Shown here: positions 26,374 through 35,386 of the stretch, piece after piece | Layout: each line of letters opens with the position of its first letter | Position numbering within the stretch: position 1 is the stretch's first letter | Assembly: GCF_900206265.1 (NCBI RefSeq) | Contig: NZ_LT907782.1 | Coordinates: 2,666,001-2,730,000 of the forward strand | Origin: Nitrosomonas ureae | Lineage (GTDB): Bacteria; Pseudomonadota; Gammaproteobacteria; Burkholderiales; Nitrosomonadaceae | DNA: 64,000 nucleotides | Direction: 5' to 3' | Translations under genes and position numbers: made by a program | Notes under the pieces: model-generated | Seen by the model: only the letters and a program-made list of their open reading frames with translations | Database searches by the model: none | What the model was told of the DNA's origin: nothing

Positions 26374-27021
26374 TTAATGCTTAATTTTATCAGTTTTCTC
26401 TGCCATCATTAGGGCCAGCATACGGACACCCACTATGAAACTATTAATCGCTGAGCGATCTAGTAAGACGCATAGTTTGCCAGACGATGTGCAATAATAT
26501 TTGACAGTTTGGAATACTGTATGGTTGACACAATCGACTGGACAAATAATCATGTCGGCTGTTTTTTCCATAAGTAGAAATAAATTATCCAGAGTGTCAT
26601 TTGAATCACCATGAAATGATATGAATGTACCGCCAGAGTTTTTTACAATCTGATTATATTTTGGATAAAGTTTGATTTTACCGCCCACGCATAGAATGGT
26701 TTTTCCATTTAATGGATTGTTATAATATTTGTTAGTTTGGTTATTGTGGTTTATGCAACCAATAATTCCAATTGAAGAAGATGCTTTAATCAGGGGTGCC
26801 CAATTAATGATACGAGAATCTTGGGTTGCAGAAGGATGCTCTTTGATAATTTTTTGTTTGAGAAGCACCAGGCTTTGCTTCAGCAAATGAGCAAATTTTA
26901 TAAATTTATGTAAAGCATCTCCACCCCTTGAAGAAATTTCCGTACAGGAAGGAATGGAGTAGTGATAATGAAAACTTGTACTTGATGTAGTCATAGCAGC
27001 CTGCTTCTTTAGAAATTTCAT
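26374..27021 (-). CDS. DUF2325-domain protein
   Basis: 215 residues. The N-terminal half is helical. The C-terminal about 100 residues match DUF2325: a strand and glycine turn ILCVGGKIKLYPKYNQIV, then GGTFISFHG, and MIICPVDCVNHTVF before the last helices. This looks like a nucleotide-binding-type Rossmann-like fold of unknown function. ATG at 27021 follows AAGGAG. Similar genes often sit near bacterioferritin or iron/redox genes, and here bfr is directly upstream on the same strand with a hairpin between. Domain is fairly sure; role unknown. Confidence 0.72.
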   Translation of the reverse strand: MKFLKKQAAMTTSSTSFHYHYSIPSCTEISSRGGDALHKFIKFAHLLKQSLVLLKQKIIKEHPSATQDSRIINWAPLIKASSSIGIIGCINHNNQTNKYYNNPLNGKTILCVGGKIKLYPKYNQIVKNSGGTFISFHGDSNDTLDNLFLLMEKTADMIICPVDCVNHTVFQTVKYYCTSSGKLCVLLDRSAINSFIVGVRMLALMMAEKTDKIKH

Positions 27022-27096
27022 AAGAGAATCTCCTTTAAATCATCAGCAAGTAAAAAATGGCTGGCTGACCTAAAAAGTAGGTTGGCTGGCTAAATG

Positions 27097-27130
27097 TACT
27101 GCTGGAGAAGGAAGAGCAACTCCAGCAGTA
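27097..27130 (-). terminator. Hairpin between bfr and the DUF2325 gene
   Basis: TACTGCTGGAG and CTCCAGCAGTA form a perfect 11-bp stem with a 12-base loop, starting 9 bases past the bfr stop. No T-run follows on the minus strand, so it may be a partial terminator or an mRNA-stabilising hairpin inside a bfr-DUF2325 transcript. Confidence 0.55.
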
Positions 27131-27139
27131 TTGAAAACG

Positions 27140-27604
27140 CTAAATCTGGCTTTGTAGCCAGTTATGGATTCCGACCTTTTGCATGACGCCGAGCTGGCTT
27201 TCTAACCAATCGATATGCGCTTCGGTATCTTCAAGAATATGCTCAAAAATTTCTCTTGATGCAAAGTCTTGGCTTGATTCGCAAGCTGCTATTGCAGATA
27301 GCAGAGTTTTCCGTGATGTAAATTCAAGCTTTAGATCACAAGCGATGCATTCCTCAACAGTTTCACCAATCATCAACTTTCCTAGATCTTGTAGATTGGG
27401 TAAGCCTTCCAGGAAGAGGATTCTTTCAATCAGAAGATCAGCGTGCTTCATCTCTTCACACGATTCTTCAAATTCGTGTTTTCCTAAGCTGTTAAATCCC
27501 CAATTCTTGTACATCCGGGCATGCAGAAAATATTGGTTAATGGCTGTTAATTCGTGTTGTAACTGCTGATTTAGCCAGCGAATGATATCTACATTACCTT
27601 TCAT
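27140..27604 (-). CDS. bfr: Bacterioferritin
   Basis: 154 residues, a four-helix bundle. Ferroxidase ligands are seen: Glu in [13 protein letters not shown] (about 18), the EEMKHAD motif near 50 with Glu, His and the heme-binding Met, Glu near 94, and Glu/His in [11 protein letters not shown] near 127-130. [15 protein letters not shown] is the family signature. It forms 24-subunit shells that oxidise and store iron in the cytoplasm. ATG is preceded by TAGGAG. Upstream, on the same strand, lies hemP. Confidence 0.95.
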   Translation of the reverse strand: MKGNVDIIRWLNQQLQHELTAINQYFLHARMYKNWGFNSLGKHEFEESCEEMKHADLLIERILFLEGLPNLQDLGKLMIGETVEECIACDLKLEFTSRKTLLSAIAACESSQDFASREIFEHILEDTEAHIDWLESQLGVMQKVGIHNWLQSQI

Positions 27605-27851
27605 TTTTAGCTCCTAAGACAAATAGTTTTACTTGGGCTGAATTCATTTGAAAAGATATCGCTCAGTTACTGTCAAATTATTTATTGCTTGCCATTGTTA
27701 TTATGCTGCAGGCAATTGTCATTGCTGAGTAATTCTTGTTATGAATCCATATCATATATCCGCTTACTTTTACCACGGTTCAGAATGATTTTCGTATATG
27801 AACCGCTAATAACTACAAGTATTAATATACATGATATAGGCTCATAATCCA

Positions 27852-28037
27852 CTATTTGTTCAGGATTAACTTGCCGTTTCGCGTACGCCGTAGTGTGTAT
27901 TGTTCACCTTTGTGCAATATAAATACAACGTCGCCATTTTTAAATAAGGAATTACTATCTATCAGTGCATTTAAATTTGTAAGTTCGGATTGATACAAAT
28001 TCTGTGCCATTAACTGTGTTAGTGCTTGGGTATTCAT
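27852..28037 (-). CDS. hemP: Hemin uptake protein HemP
   Basis: 61 residues. The C-terminal half is the HemP domain, with the pattern VFILHKGEQYTLRRTRNGKLILNK-like end (strand, turn, then Arg-Thr-Arg-Asn-Gly-Lys). HemP proteins are small and usually transcribed with heme-uptake genes under iron control; here none follows, only bfr about 250 bases away. No clear Shine-Dalgarno precedes the ATG. A Fur-type palindrome sits 19-35 bases upstream, so iron repression is likely. Confidence 0.78.
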   Translation of the reverse strand: MNTQALTQLMAQNLYQSELTNLNALIDSNSLFKNGDVVFILHKGEQYTLRRTRNGKLILNK

Positions 28038-28055
28038 ATTAATATATAAATGATA

Positions 28056-28072
28056 ATGAGAATTGTTCTCAT
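28056..28072 (-). promoter_or_regulatory. Fur-box-like palindrome upstream of hemP
   Basis: ATGAGAA-TTG-TTCTCAT is a perfect inverted repeat preceded by TGATA, giving TGATAATGAGAATTGTTC, close to the Fur consensus of GATAAT repeats. It overlaps the expected promoter of hemP and could also reach genes on the plus strand. Confidence 0.65.
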
Positions 28073-28299
28073 AGTATATGACGTGCTAATAAAATGCAAG
28101 TGTAATCTATAAGATATCTGGCTATTGGCTGGGGAGGATTAACTAATTGCAGTAGTTATTTAAACCCGTGTCCGGAAATGTTAATCTGGCATGAGAACAA
28201 TAGAAATGATGGTTATTGGTATGAATGATCTGTTGAAAATCCATTAGAATTGACATCACAGATAAATCAAATAATGAGGTGCTAGAATTCGCAGTAATT

Positions 28300-29310
28300 A
28301 TGATTGAGCGGCGTAATTTCTATCGCATTCTTTACATTCAGCCTGATGCACCAATGGAGGTGATCAAAGAAAGTTATTGGGCATTGATGCAGAAACTTGT
28401 AATGCATCCTGAGCTGGCCAGTCCGGACTGGAATGTGAGCTTACTTAATCTTGCTTATAGTACGTTAAGGGATCCCCTCAAGCGGGATGTATATGACCAA
28501 GAATTATTGGATCGATACCATATTAAAATTCTAGGTCAGGGTGCATTGGGCTCCAATGATAGGCTTGGAGCGGAAAGAAAGCCTAGTGAGCATGCGGACA
28601 ATTTGAATCAACGTAATTATTATCGGATTCTTCAAGTTCAATCTGATGCACCAATTTCAACAATTAAAGCGAGTTATCGAGTATTAAAAGAAAGTTCTCT
28701 TCAAGATAATGTATTGCTTGAGGAAGCCTATCGAATTTTATCTGATCCGGCGGCGCGCACGCGGTATGACGCATTTTTGGCAAGTAAATTACTTCATGCT
28801 ACGCAAGAAACAGCGAATAAGAAGATTAATTTGCCCAGCTTGGTTTCCGCACCTGGTGCGTCGGAACGCTCTGTTAAGCCTTATCGAGGATTAATTACGC
28901 ATTATTGTTTTTTCTGCAAAACGCCCTACGTGCCGCAGACAGGTTTATACCAAAGTGAGAATTGTTTGGAATGTGCAAGCCCGCTATTCGTATTGCATCA
29001 TGAAAATCCGGAATCAACACAGCGTACTATCATGCGAATTCCAGTGAAAGGGGAGTTGGTTTTTTATTTGTTCTGGCCGGGTCGGCCGGTGCAGGGTGTT
29101 TTCCAAGATTTATCACCCGCAGGGATACGCTTCTTGACAGAAGTAATGCTGGATTTCAAAGATATTATAAAAATTGATGCGCCAAATTTCCAAGCGGTAG
29201 CGGAAGTGACCAATAAATATCATGAGAATCATGCAATTTCGGTGGGTGCCCGCTTTATTGCGGTAAAATTTGCTCAGCAACAGGGTAATTTTATCACCAT
29301 GCAGGTTTAA
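28300..29310 (+). CDS. Protein with two J-like domains, a zinc-finger-like module and a PilZ-like domain
   Basis: 336 residues from ATG 28300 (a GTG at 28279 is also possible; neither has a clear ribosome site). Two repeated J-type helix units occur: NFYRILYIQPDAPMEVIKES (about 5-75, with HPE in place of HPD) and NYYRILQVQSDAP (about 105-165, no HPD). Without HPD they should not stimulate DnaK in the classical way. A four-cysteine cluster, CFFCKTPYV...ENCLECASP (about 205-230), follows. The last about 90 residues, with DLSPAGIRFLTEV, resemble a PilZ-type beta barrel; canonical c-di-GMP-binding arginines are not obvious. The combination suggests a scaffold that may respond to c-di-GMP (inference). 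Confidence 0.6.
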   Translation: MIERRNFYRILYIQPDAPMEVIKESYWALMQKLVMHPELASPDWNVSLLNLAYSTLRDPLKRDVYDQELLDRYHIKILGQGALGSNDRLGAERKPSEHADNLNQRNYYRILQVQSDAPISTIKASYRVLKESSLQDNVLLEEAYRILSDPAARTRYDAFLASKLLHATQETANKKINLPSLVSAPGASERSVKPYRGLITHYCFFCKTPYVPQTGLYQSENCLECASPLFVLHHENPESTQRTIMRIPVKGELVFYLFWPGRPVQGVFQDLSPAGIRFLTEVMLDFKDIIKIDAPNFQAVAEVTNKYHENHAISVGARFIAVKFAQQQGNFITMQV

Positions 29311-29398
29311 AGACTGGTGAAAGCTATCTGTACTTATCAATCAACTAGTATGAAGCAGCGGTATTTCGTCAGATATGGTGAAATCTAAATGTCACACT

Positions 29399-30259
29399 TC
29401 AAATTAAGTTAATCGGTATTTTGAAGTATGCAATACCATTAGGTTCAGCTGGCGGTAGTTTACCGCCTCTGATATTTATTTGTATTGCGGGTAGCAGCAG
29501 ATTTGGCATTTCTAACGTTGCGTCGCGTTCAGTACGCATCTTTACAAATTCGTCTTCAGTGATTCCGGCATGAATGTGAATATTGCGTGCGCGTTGTTCA
29601 GCGACCGTACATTCCCATTCTGGCGGGCGATTGGTGGGAGGGTAATCGTGACACATCAATAGACGGGTTTCAGGTGGGAATGCCAGTATTTTTTGAATGG
29701 ATTTAAACAACTGGCGGGCATCGCCGCCTGGAAAATCTGCGCGCGCGGTGCCAACATCAGGCATAAAGAGCGTATCGCCCACAAAGATTACATCGTTGAT
29801 TTGATATGCGATGTCGGCGGGTGTATGGCCTGATACTGCAACGGCTTTTGCTGTAATTTTTCCGATCTGAAACAACTCGCCATCGGAAAACAAATGGTCA
29901 AAATGATGGCCATCGGGTATAAATTCATCCCCAAAGTTAAAAATTTTTTTGAATGTTTTCTGAACTGCAGGAATATTTTGACCAATGCCGATTTTTCCAC
30001 CTAGCTGATTTTTAAGGTAATCGGCTGATGACAAATGATCCGCATGTGCATGTGTTTCTAGAATCCACTGAACCGAAAGACGTTGATCATGAATAAATGC
30101 GATTAACTTGTCGGCGTTATGGGTGAGGATTTTACCCGCCTTGGGGTCGTAATCCAGTACGGGATCGATAATGGCGCAGCTCCCTCCCGCTTCATCAAAA
30201 ACAACATAGCTAATAGTCTGTGTTACGGTATCAAAAAATGCTTGTATGTTGGGGTTCAT
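29399..30259 (-). CDS. MBL-fold persulfide dioxygenase (ETHE1/Blh-like)
   Basis: 286 residues. The metallo-beta-lactamase motif THAHADHLSSAD (near residue 67), SGHTPADIAY (near 145), FVGDTLFMPD (near 165) and CHDYPP (near 213) supply the metal ligands. DVGTARADFPGG matches ETHE1/Blh enzymes, which oxidise glutathione persulfide to sulfite with iron. It diverges from the YeeE/YedE pair, so both may share a control region containing a BigR-like operator. The location beside an SQR fusion fits mitochondrial-type sulfide detoxification. Confidence 0.82.
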   Translation of the reverse strand: MNPNIQAFFDTVTQTISYVVFDEAGGSCAIIDPVLDYDPKAGKILTHNADKLIAFIHDQRLSVQWILETHAHADHLSSADYLKNQLGGKIGIGQNIPAVQKTFKKIFNFGDEFIPDGHHFDHLFSDGELFQIGKITAKAVAVSGHTPADIAYQINDVIFVGDTLFMPDVGTARADFPGGDARQLFKSIQKILAFPPETRLLMCHDYPPTNRPPEWECTVAEQRARNIHIHAGITEDEFVKMRTERDATLEMPNLLLPAIQINIRGGKLPPAEPNGIAYFKIPINLI

Positions 30260-30382
30260 ATTATTCTCCGCGTGGTTTTTCAGATAAAGTTATTGTTGAA
30301 AATAGTATCAATAGAAATTAATATATTTTAATATATACTATATAATAATTTAATGATTGACATTATTTTTTCAGTGTAGGGG

Positions 30383-30817
30383 GTGCATATTAATTATCCA
30401 GACTTATTATCATGGCAAGCTGTAGCAGGAGGGCTTGCAATAGGTTTTGCAGTGACAATACTGTTACTGTTTAATGGCCGTATTGCTGGGATATCTGGAA
30501 TTATAGGCGGTTTATTCCGTATGCAAAGAGAAGATATTGGTTGGCGTATCGCCTTTATTTTAGGGTTGGTTTTATCGGTAACCATTTGGAAGATTTTTTT
30601 CGTTCTACCCGAGATACGGATTGAAACCAGCCATTTGATGTTGTTATTAGCCGGTTTATTAGTTGGATACGGAACAAGATTGGGCTCCGGGTGTACAAGT
30701 GGTCATGGCGTTTGTGGATTATCGCGAGGATCAATTCGCTCTTTTGCTGCAACAGCAATATTTATGCTGACGGCTATGCTGACAGTTTATGTGGTAAGGC
30801 ATGTGATTGCCAATTAG
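30383..30817 (+). CDS. YeeE/YedE-family membrane protein, half 1
   Basis: 144 residues with about four transmembrane helices and the sulfur-transport signature GSGCTSGHGVCG near residue 108, which holds two cysteines. YeeE/YedE proteins move thiosulfate or other sulfane sulfur across the inner membrane. The start is uncertain: GTG 30383 gives MHINYPDLLSW, which resembles the family N-terminus, but the AGGG before it is too close. The second half gene follows 33 bases later. Confidence 0.78.
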   Translation: MHINYPDLLSWQAVAGGLAIGFAVTILLLFNGRIAGISGIIGGLFRMQREDIGWRIAFILGLVLSVTIWKIFFVLPEIRIETSHLMLLLAGLLVGYGTRLGSGCTSGHGVCGLSRGSIRSFAATAIFMLTAMLTVYVVRHVIAN

Positions 30818-30850
30818 TTTAAATAGCTGCGAATAATGGGAGGATACCAA

Positions 30851-31267
30851 ATGGTTAGTTTGATAGCGTGGGTGTCTGGAATCGTATTCGGATTGGGCAT
30901 TATTTTATCCGGCATGGTTAATCCGGCAATTGTATTGGCTTTTGTTGATATAACCGGTCGTTGGGATGCTTCGCTGATAGGGGTGATGGCTGGCGCAATA
31001 GCGGTAAGCTCAATAGCTTTTGCGATTGCAAAGAAACAGGAAAAAAGCTATCTGGGCGGATACATACAGATACCGAGCGTTACCAAAATAGATTCGCGCT
31101 TAATATTGGGCGGGATTGTATTCGGGATCGGTTGGGGAATAGCGGGAATTTGCCCCGGACCAGCGTTAGTGCTGTTAGGATCGGGCAGCCTGGAGGCTAT
31201 TATCTTTCTAGGGGCAATGTTACTGGGAATGGGTATATTTGAAGCTGTGCAGCAGAAACGTCAATAA
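30851..31267 (+). CDS. YeeE/YedE-family membrane protein, half 2
   Basis: 138 residues with about four membrane helices. The paired signature GIAGICPGPALVLLGSG (near residue 95) carries a single cysteine. Together the two short proteins probably make the equivalent of one full-length YeeE. ATG 30851 has GGGAGG 7-8 bases upstream; the ATG at 30836 lacks one. Gene pairs of this sort occur in BigR-controlled sulfide operons, where they are called PmpA/PmpB in some literature. Confidence 0.78.
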   Translation: MVSLIAWVSGIVFGLGIILSGMVNPAIVLAFVDITGRWDASLIGVMAGAIAVSSIAFAIAKKQEKSYLGGYIQIPSVTKIDSRLILGGIVFGIGWGIAGICPGPALVLLGSGSLEAIIFLGAMLLGMGIFEAVQQKRQ

Positions 31268-31370
31268 GTTTACTGACAATTTCCATAAAATAAATTAGGA
31301 TTAATATCCCTGTCATCATTGTTGAATTTCGGGGCCTCAAATAATTAATTACACTAAAGTATGATAAAAC

Positions 31371-31697
31371 ATGAAAACACAACCAGTTTTAAACGGTATG
31401 GCAGCGTTACACACATCGGCTGCGGCGGCCTGTGCATTGCTGAAGATTCTCGCTAATGAAGATCGATTGCTCATTTTATGCGAACTGAGTCAGGGAACAC
31501 GGAATGTGGGGGAACTGGAAGAATTATTGGATATTCATCAACCAACCTTATCGCAGCAACTCACCGTGTTGCGTGAAGAAAATCTGGTTTCGACAGAACG
31601 AAGAGGTAAGTACATATACTATAGTCTAGCAAGCTCGGAGGCCATTCAAATCATGGAGACTTTATTCAATCTCTACTGCAAGAAACATTCAACGTGA
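31371..31697 (+). CDS. ArsR-family repressor (BigR/SqrR-like, sulfide or persulfide sensor)
   Basis: 108 residues, a winged-helix ArsR protein. The recognition helix is in HQPTLSQQLTVLREENLV and the wing in RRGKYIYYSL. Two cysteines lie where BigR/SqrR have their redox pair: LLILCELS (near 39) and NLYCKKH (near 103). Persulfide forms a cross-link between them and releases DNA, which de-represses sulfide oxidation genes. It lies between the YeeE pair and the DUF442-SQR gene, so it probably controls the whole group. Confidence 0.8.
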   Translation: MKTQPVLNGMAALHTSAAAACALLKILANEDRLLILCELSQGTRNVGELEELLDIHQPTLSQQLTVLREENLVSTERRGKYIYYSLASSEAIQIMETLFNLYCKKHST

Positions 31698-31810
31698 AAA
31701 ACTGAAGATTGGTTGTAGTGCCTATGGTTTTTTTGCGACGGATTCTTAAACCGAAAAAGTCTTGGTTACGATACTCAATCGCGGGTTAATAAAGGAGGAT
31801 AGGCAAGTCC

Positions 31811-33415
31811 ATGGATATTGTTAAACTGGATCACCAGCTTTCAGTGAGTGGTCAGATTAGTGTTGACGACATCAGCGCGATTGTTGCAGCCGGTTACAAA
31901 TCCATCATTTGTAACCGGCCGGACTACGAAGGGGGCGAGAATCAACCGCATAGCGAAGAGCTGGAAGCAATGGCTAAAGCTCTGGGCATTACTTTTATTT
32001 ATCTGCCTGTCAAAATGGGTGCCGTACCTACCGAACGTGTGGAAGCTTTTCAGAAACTCATGGTTGAATTGCCTAAACCGGTTCTGGCTTTTTGTAACTC
32101 CGGCAGGCGTGCAGCTGCCTTACACGAAATGGCCCGGCAAAGTATTGGCGATAAAGTGAAGGTGCAAGACGCGGTCATCGATGCTTGCAATTGGGGAAAT
32201 GCTTTCGATGTGGTTGTTATTGGCGGTGGCTCGGCAGGTATCGGGGTAACTGCCAGTTTGCTCAAACGGTGGCCAACCTTACGCATTGCAATTATCGAAC
32301 CCAGTGACCGTCATTATTATCAGCCTGCCTGGACGCTGGTGGGTGCAGGTGCATACGATATTGCTGAGACGGTAAAGCCGATGGAGGATGTGATCCCAAG
32401 AAACGCGGAGTGGATACAGGCATCCGCAGTTGTATTTGATCCGGAGCAAAACAAAGTGCGTCTGAATGATGGGCGGGTAATCGGCTACCGGCAGTTGATT
32501 GTATGTCCCGGCATCCGGACTGCATGGGAAAAGATTGAAGGACTGGAAGAAACGCTGGGCAAAAATGGTGTTACCTCGAATTATCGTTATGATCTGGCGC
32601 CTTATACCTGGGAATTGGTACAGGGGCTTAAATCCGGGAAGGCGATTTTCACCCAGCCCCCCATGCCCATTAAATGTGCCGGTGCGCCACAGAAAGCCAT
32701 GTACCTTTCCTGTGATCACTGGTTGCAAGCGGGTTGTCTGGAAAACATAGAGGTTGAATTTGATACGGCCGGCGCTGTGCTATTTGGTGTGGCTGATTTT
32801 GTTCCACCTTTGATGGAGTACATCAGGCGTTATCATGCAAAACTGGTATTTAATTCCAATCTGGTCAAAGTGAACGGAGCACAGAAAATTGCTTATTTTG
32901 AAATTAAAGATGCGAATGGTACGGTGATTCGCGAAGCAAAGCCCTTTGATTTGCTGCATGTAACACCGCCACAAATGACGCCGGACTTTCTGCGCGACAG
33001 CCCTTTGGCGGATGCCAGCGGTTTTTGCAAGGTGAATGAGAGAACATTGCAACATACTGATTATGCCAATATATTTTCCTTGGGAGACGCGTGTTCTTCG
33101 CCGAATGCAAAAACCGCTGCGGCTGCCAGAAAGCAAATTGTTGTGGTGGCCGAGAATCTGCTGGCGGAAAAAGAGGACCGGGAATTTACAGCCTTTTACG
33201 ATGGCTATGGCGCGTGTCCGTTGACCGTGGAAAATGGCAAAGTAGTTCTGGCGGAATTTGGTTTTGGCGGAAAGTTATTGCCCACATTCCCGCTTAATCC
33301 TACCGTGCCGAGTAAGCTCTACTGGTTTTTCAAGAAGACTGCTTTTCCATGGATTTACTGGAATGGCATGTTAAAAGGCAAGGAGTGGCTTGCTCATCCT
33401 CGCAAATCACACTGA
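31811..33415 (+). CDS. DUF442-sulfide:quinone oxidoreductase fusion
   Basis: 534 residues. Residues 1-115 form a DUF442/Blh-N domain (phosphatase-like fold) with AFCNSGRRAAAL as its CxSGxR-type loop. The FAD-binding region begins at VVVIGGGSAGIGVTASLL (about 136) and matches type II (mitochondrial-like) SQR. The two redox cysteines sit in KCAGAPQKAMYLSC (about 290) and GDACSSPNAKTAAA (about 425). A C-terminal hydrophobic, aromatic end (PWIYWNGMLKG) should anchor it to the membrane. It oxidises sulfide to persulfide and reduces quinone. In classical Blh, DUF442 is fused to the MBL dioxygenase; here it is fused to SQR and the dioxygenase is separate. Confidence 0.83.
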   Translation: MDIVKLDHQLSVSGQISVDDISAIVAAGYKSIICNRPDYEGGENQPHSEELEAMAKALGITFIYLPVKMGAVPTERVEAFQKLMVELPKPVLAFCNSGRRAAALHEMARQSIGDKVKVQDAVIDACNWGNAFDVVVIGGGSAGIGVTASLLKRWPTLRIAIIEPSDRHYYQPAWTLVGAGAYDIAETVKPMEDVIPRNAEWIQASAVVFDPEQNKVRLNDGRVIGYRQLIVCPGIRTAWEKIEGLEETLGKNGVTSNYRYDLAPYTWELVQGLKSGKAIFTQPPMPIKCAGAPQKAMYLSCDHWLQAGCLENIEVEFDTAGAVLFGVADFVPPLMEYIRRYHAKLVFNSNLVKVNGAQKIAYFEIKDANGTVIREAKPFDLLHVTPPQMTPDFLRDSPLADASGFCKVNERTLQHTDYANIFSLGDACSSPNAKTAAAARKQIVVVAENLLAEKEDREFTAFYDGYGACPLTVENGKVVLAEFGFGGKLLPTFPLNPTVPSKLYWFFKKTAFPWIYWNGMLKGKEWLAHPRKSH

Positions 33416-33421
33416 GCTAGC

Positions 33422-34243
33422 GTGGAAATATTGCTCATCAGCTTATTGCTTGGCGTCTGTACTGGTGCTGTACTGGCGCTGACCGGTGCGGGCGGAACCA
33501 TTATCGCAGTGCCCCTACTTATCTTCGGATTGCATTTCACTGTGGCTGAATCCGCTCCGATCGCCTTGCTCGCAGTGTGTGTGTCATCAGCAATTGGCGC
33601 ACTCATCGCGTTACGACAGGGAAGGGTGCGTTACCGCGCGGCAGGATTTATTGCGATTACCGGAATAGTGGTAGCGCCCGCCGGGATATGGCTGGCGCAG
33701 AAGCTGCCGAATGCACCTTTGACGGTGTTATTTGCCCTGGTTTTATTTTATGTGGCGGTGAATATGTTGCGGCAAAGCGCGCAGCCGATGGCTGAAACAA
33801 GGGATGCGGCCGATCTGCAAGCCGGTCTTGCCGTCATTCCCTGCCGTTTGGAATACGAACACGGCCGCTTGATATGGGGCTGGCCGTGTGTGCGTGCGTT
33901 GGGTTATTCAGGCATTGCCACCGGCTTTATATCAGGCTTGCTCGGGGTCGGCGGTGGTTTTGTGATTGTTCCGGCGCTGAAAAGAGCCACCAACCTTCCG
34001 ATGCAATCCATATTGGCCACATCGCTGGCCGTCATCGCGCTTATTTCTGCGATTGGTATTGCTTCGGCAACTGTTCTGGGCACGATGAATTGGCCTGTTG
34101 CACTACCTTTTGCCGCCGGAGCATTAGCTGGCATGTTGATAGGACGGGTCATTGCCGGTTATCTTGCGCCTTCAAGGTTACAGCAAGGATTTTCCGTCGT
34201 TTCGATGGGTATAGCGGTGTGGATGATTTTCCGGTTGTTTTGA
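33422..34243 (+). CDS. TauE/SafE-family sulfite exporter-like protein
   Basis: 273 residues with eight or so transmembrane helices. Both halves have the family's glycine-rich turn, GAGGTIIAVPLL near residue 22 and GLLGVGGGFVIVPAL near 178. It is a probable exporter of sulfite or another sulfur anion, which suits the persulfide dioxygenase that would make sulfite. The start is GTG 33422, 7 bases after the SQR fusion stop, so the two are co-transcribed. Substrate is inferred from neighbours. Confidence 0.82.
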   Translation: MEILLISLLLGVCTGAVLALTGAGGTIIAVPLLIFGLHFTVAESAPIALLAVCVSSAIGALIALRQGRVRYRAAGFIAITGIVVAPAGIWLAQKLPNAPLTVLFALVLFYVAVNMLRQSAQPMAETRDAADLQAGLAVIPCRLEYEHGRLIWGWPCVRALGYSGIATGFISGLLGVGGGFVIVPALKRATNLPMQSILATSLAVIALISAIGIASATVLGTMNWPVALPFAAGALAGMLIGRVIAGYLAPSRLQQGFSVVSMGIAVWMIFRLF

Positions 34244-34421
34244 TGAGTTAATTGGTAGTAGCTCAAGCCCGATCTTGACCTGAAAGCTTCAAGAATTAAT
34301 TTTTATTTAATCCAATTTTGATTGGCTGAGCTCGATCTAAAACAGATAGTGAGATAATGCATGTAATGAGATGGCTTAGAGCGCTAGCGGAAAATTTGTT
34401 TCGATCGATGTTTTTGTTAAG

Positions 34422-35300
34422 TTAGATTTGCTCTGAATCAAAAAAGTCATTATCTATTATTTTTACTTCGTAATAGTTCTTTGTTTGCACACCCACATTA
34501 AACTTGTAAATTAAATCAACAAGCTTTAGGCCGTCTAGCAAGATTATAGTATGGTGTGCATTTCTAGCTTTTGCTTCTGCTTTCTCGTCAAAAGATGAAG
34601 TAGTTACAAAAATACCTTTACGTGTATCGCCACTCATGGCGCCAATAAAGTTTCGTATGTCAGTTTCACGAACTTTATTTTCGCTATAGCGTTTGGCTTG
34701 AATATAGATTTTTTCTAGCCCAAGCTGGTCTTCATTAATAATACCGTCTATGCCACCATCTCCAGCCTTAGCGGTCTCAACAAAATCCCCATAGCCCATT
34801 TTCTTTAATAAGATTAGGATTATTTTTTCGAATGCATATGGATCAACTTCCTTAAGTCTTGAAAGTAGCTCATCTTTTACTTCGCGCTCAATTTTTTCAA
34901 AACCAGAATCAATCAGATCTTGTGGGCTTGCATCACCCTCAATCTTTGTTTTAGATACTGATTTGTTTTCAGGTTCGTAAAAGGTGATTACGTTAGATTG
35001 AATATTATCTAGAGAGACATTTTCTGGTTTAGCAGTTTTTCCTTTCTCGGTAATCTGCACATAACCTCGTTGTGGATAGTGAACTAGCTCACCTTTTTTT
35101 AGATAGGATTTTCCCCATGTAATACGATTTGCAATTAGACGATCTCCGCTTTTAGTTTTTTGATCAAGAAGTTCTTTCGGCAAGTCTGAATAAAACCTTT
35201 CTTCTACGATTCTAACTAAATCCCGTCCTTTTATGGTTTTTCCGTCTTTAAGTACTTCCAATATTGGAAGAAAAGTTTCATTAAACTTTAGTAATTCCAT
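34422..35300 (-). CDS. Mrr-type restriction endonuclease
   Basis: 292 residues. The N-terminal about 90 residues are a winged-helix Mrr_N region (KGRDLVRIVEERFY ... NRITWGKSYLKKGELV). The C-terminal part is a PD-(D/E)xK nuclease with GDGGIDGIINED, the strand IYIQAKRY (QxK variant) and NFIGAMSGDTRKGIFVTTS, all typical of Mrr_cat. Mrr enzymes cleave modified or foreign DNA (type IV restriction). It has no partner methyltransferase. Its AT-rich composition and its insertion between a sulfur operon and a DUF442 gene suggest horizontal acquisition. Confidence 0.85.
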   Translation of the reverse strand: MELLKFNETFLPILEVLKDGKTIKGRDLVRIVEERFYSDLPKELLDQKTKSGDRLIANRITWGKSYLKKGELVHYPQRGYVQITEKGKTAKPENVSLDNIQSNVITFYEPENKSVSKTKIEGDASPQDLIDSGFEKIEREVKDELLSRLKEVDPYAFEKIILILLKKMGYGDFVETAKAGDGGIDGIINEDQLGLEKIYIQAKRYSENKVRETDIRNFIGAMSGDTRKGIFVTTSSFDEKAEAKARNAHHTIILLDGLKLVDLIYKFNVGVQTKNYYEVKIIDNDFFDSEQI

Positions 35301-35386
35301 TAGCTTTCAGTTGTTGTTATTGTTGTCCGAATTGAGGTCTACAATTGAAATTCAGTTTTCTTGCAGCAATTGCTTGCGATAATGAC

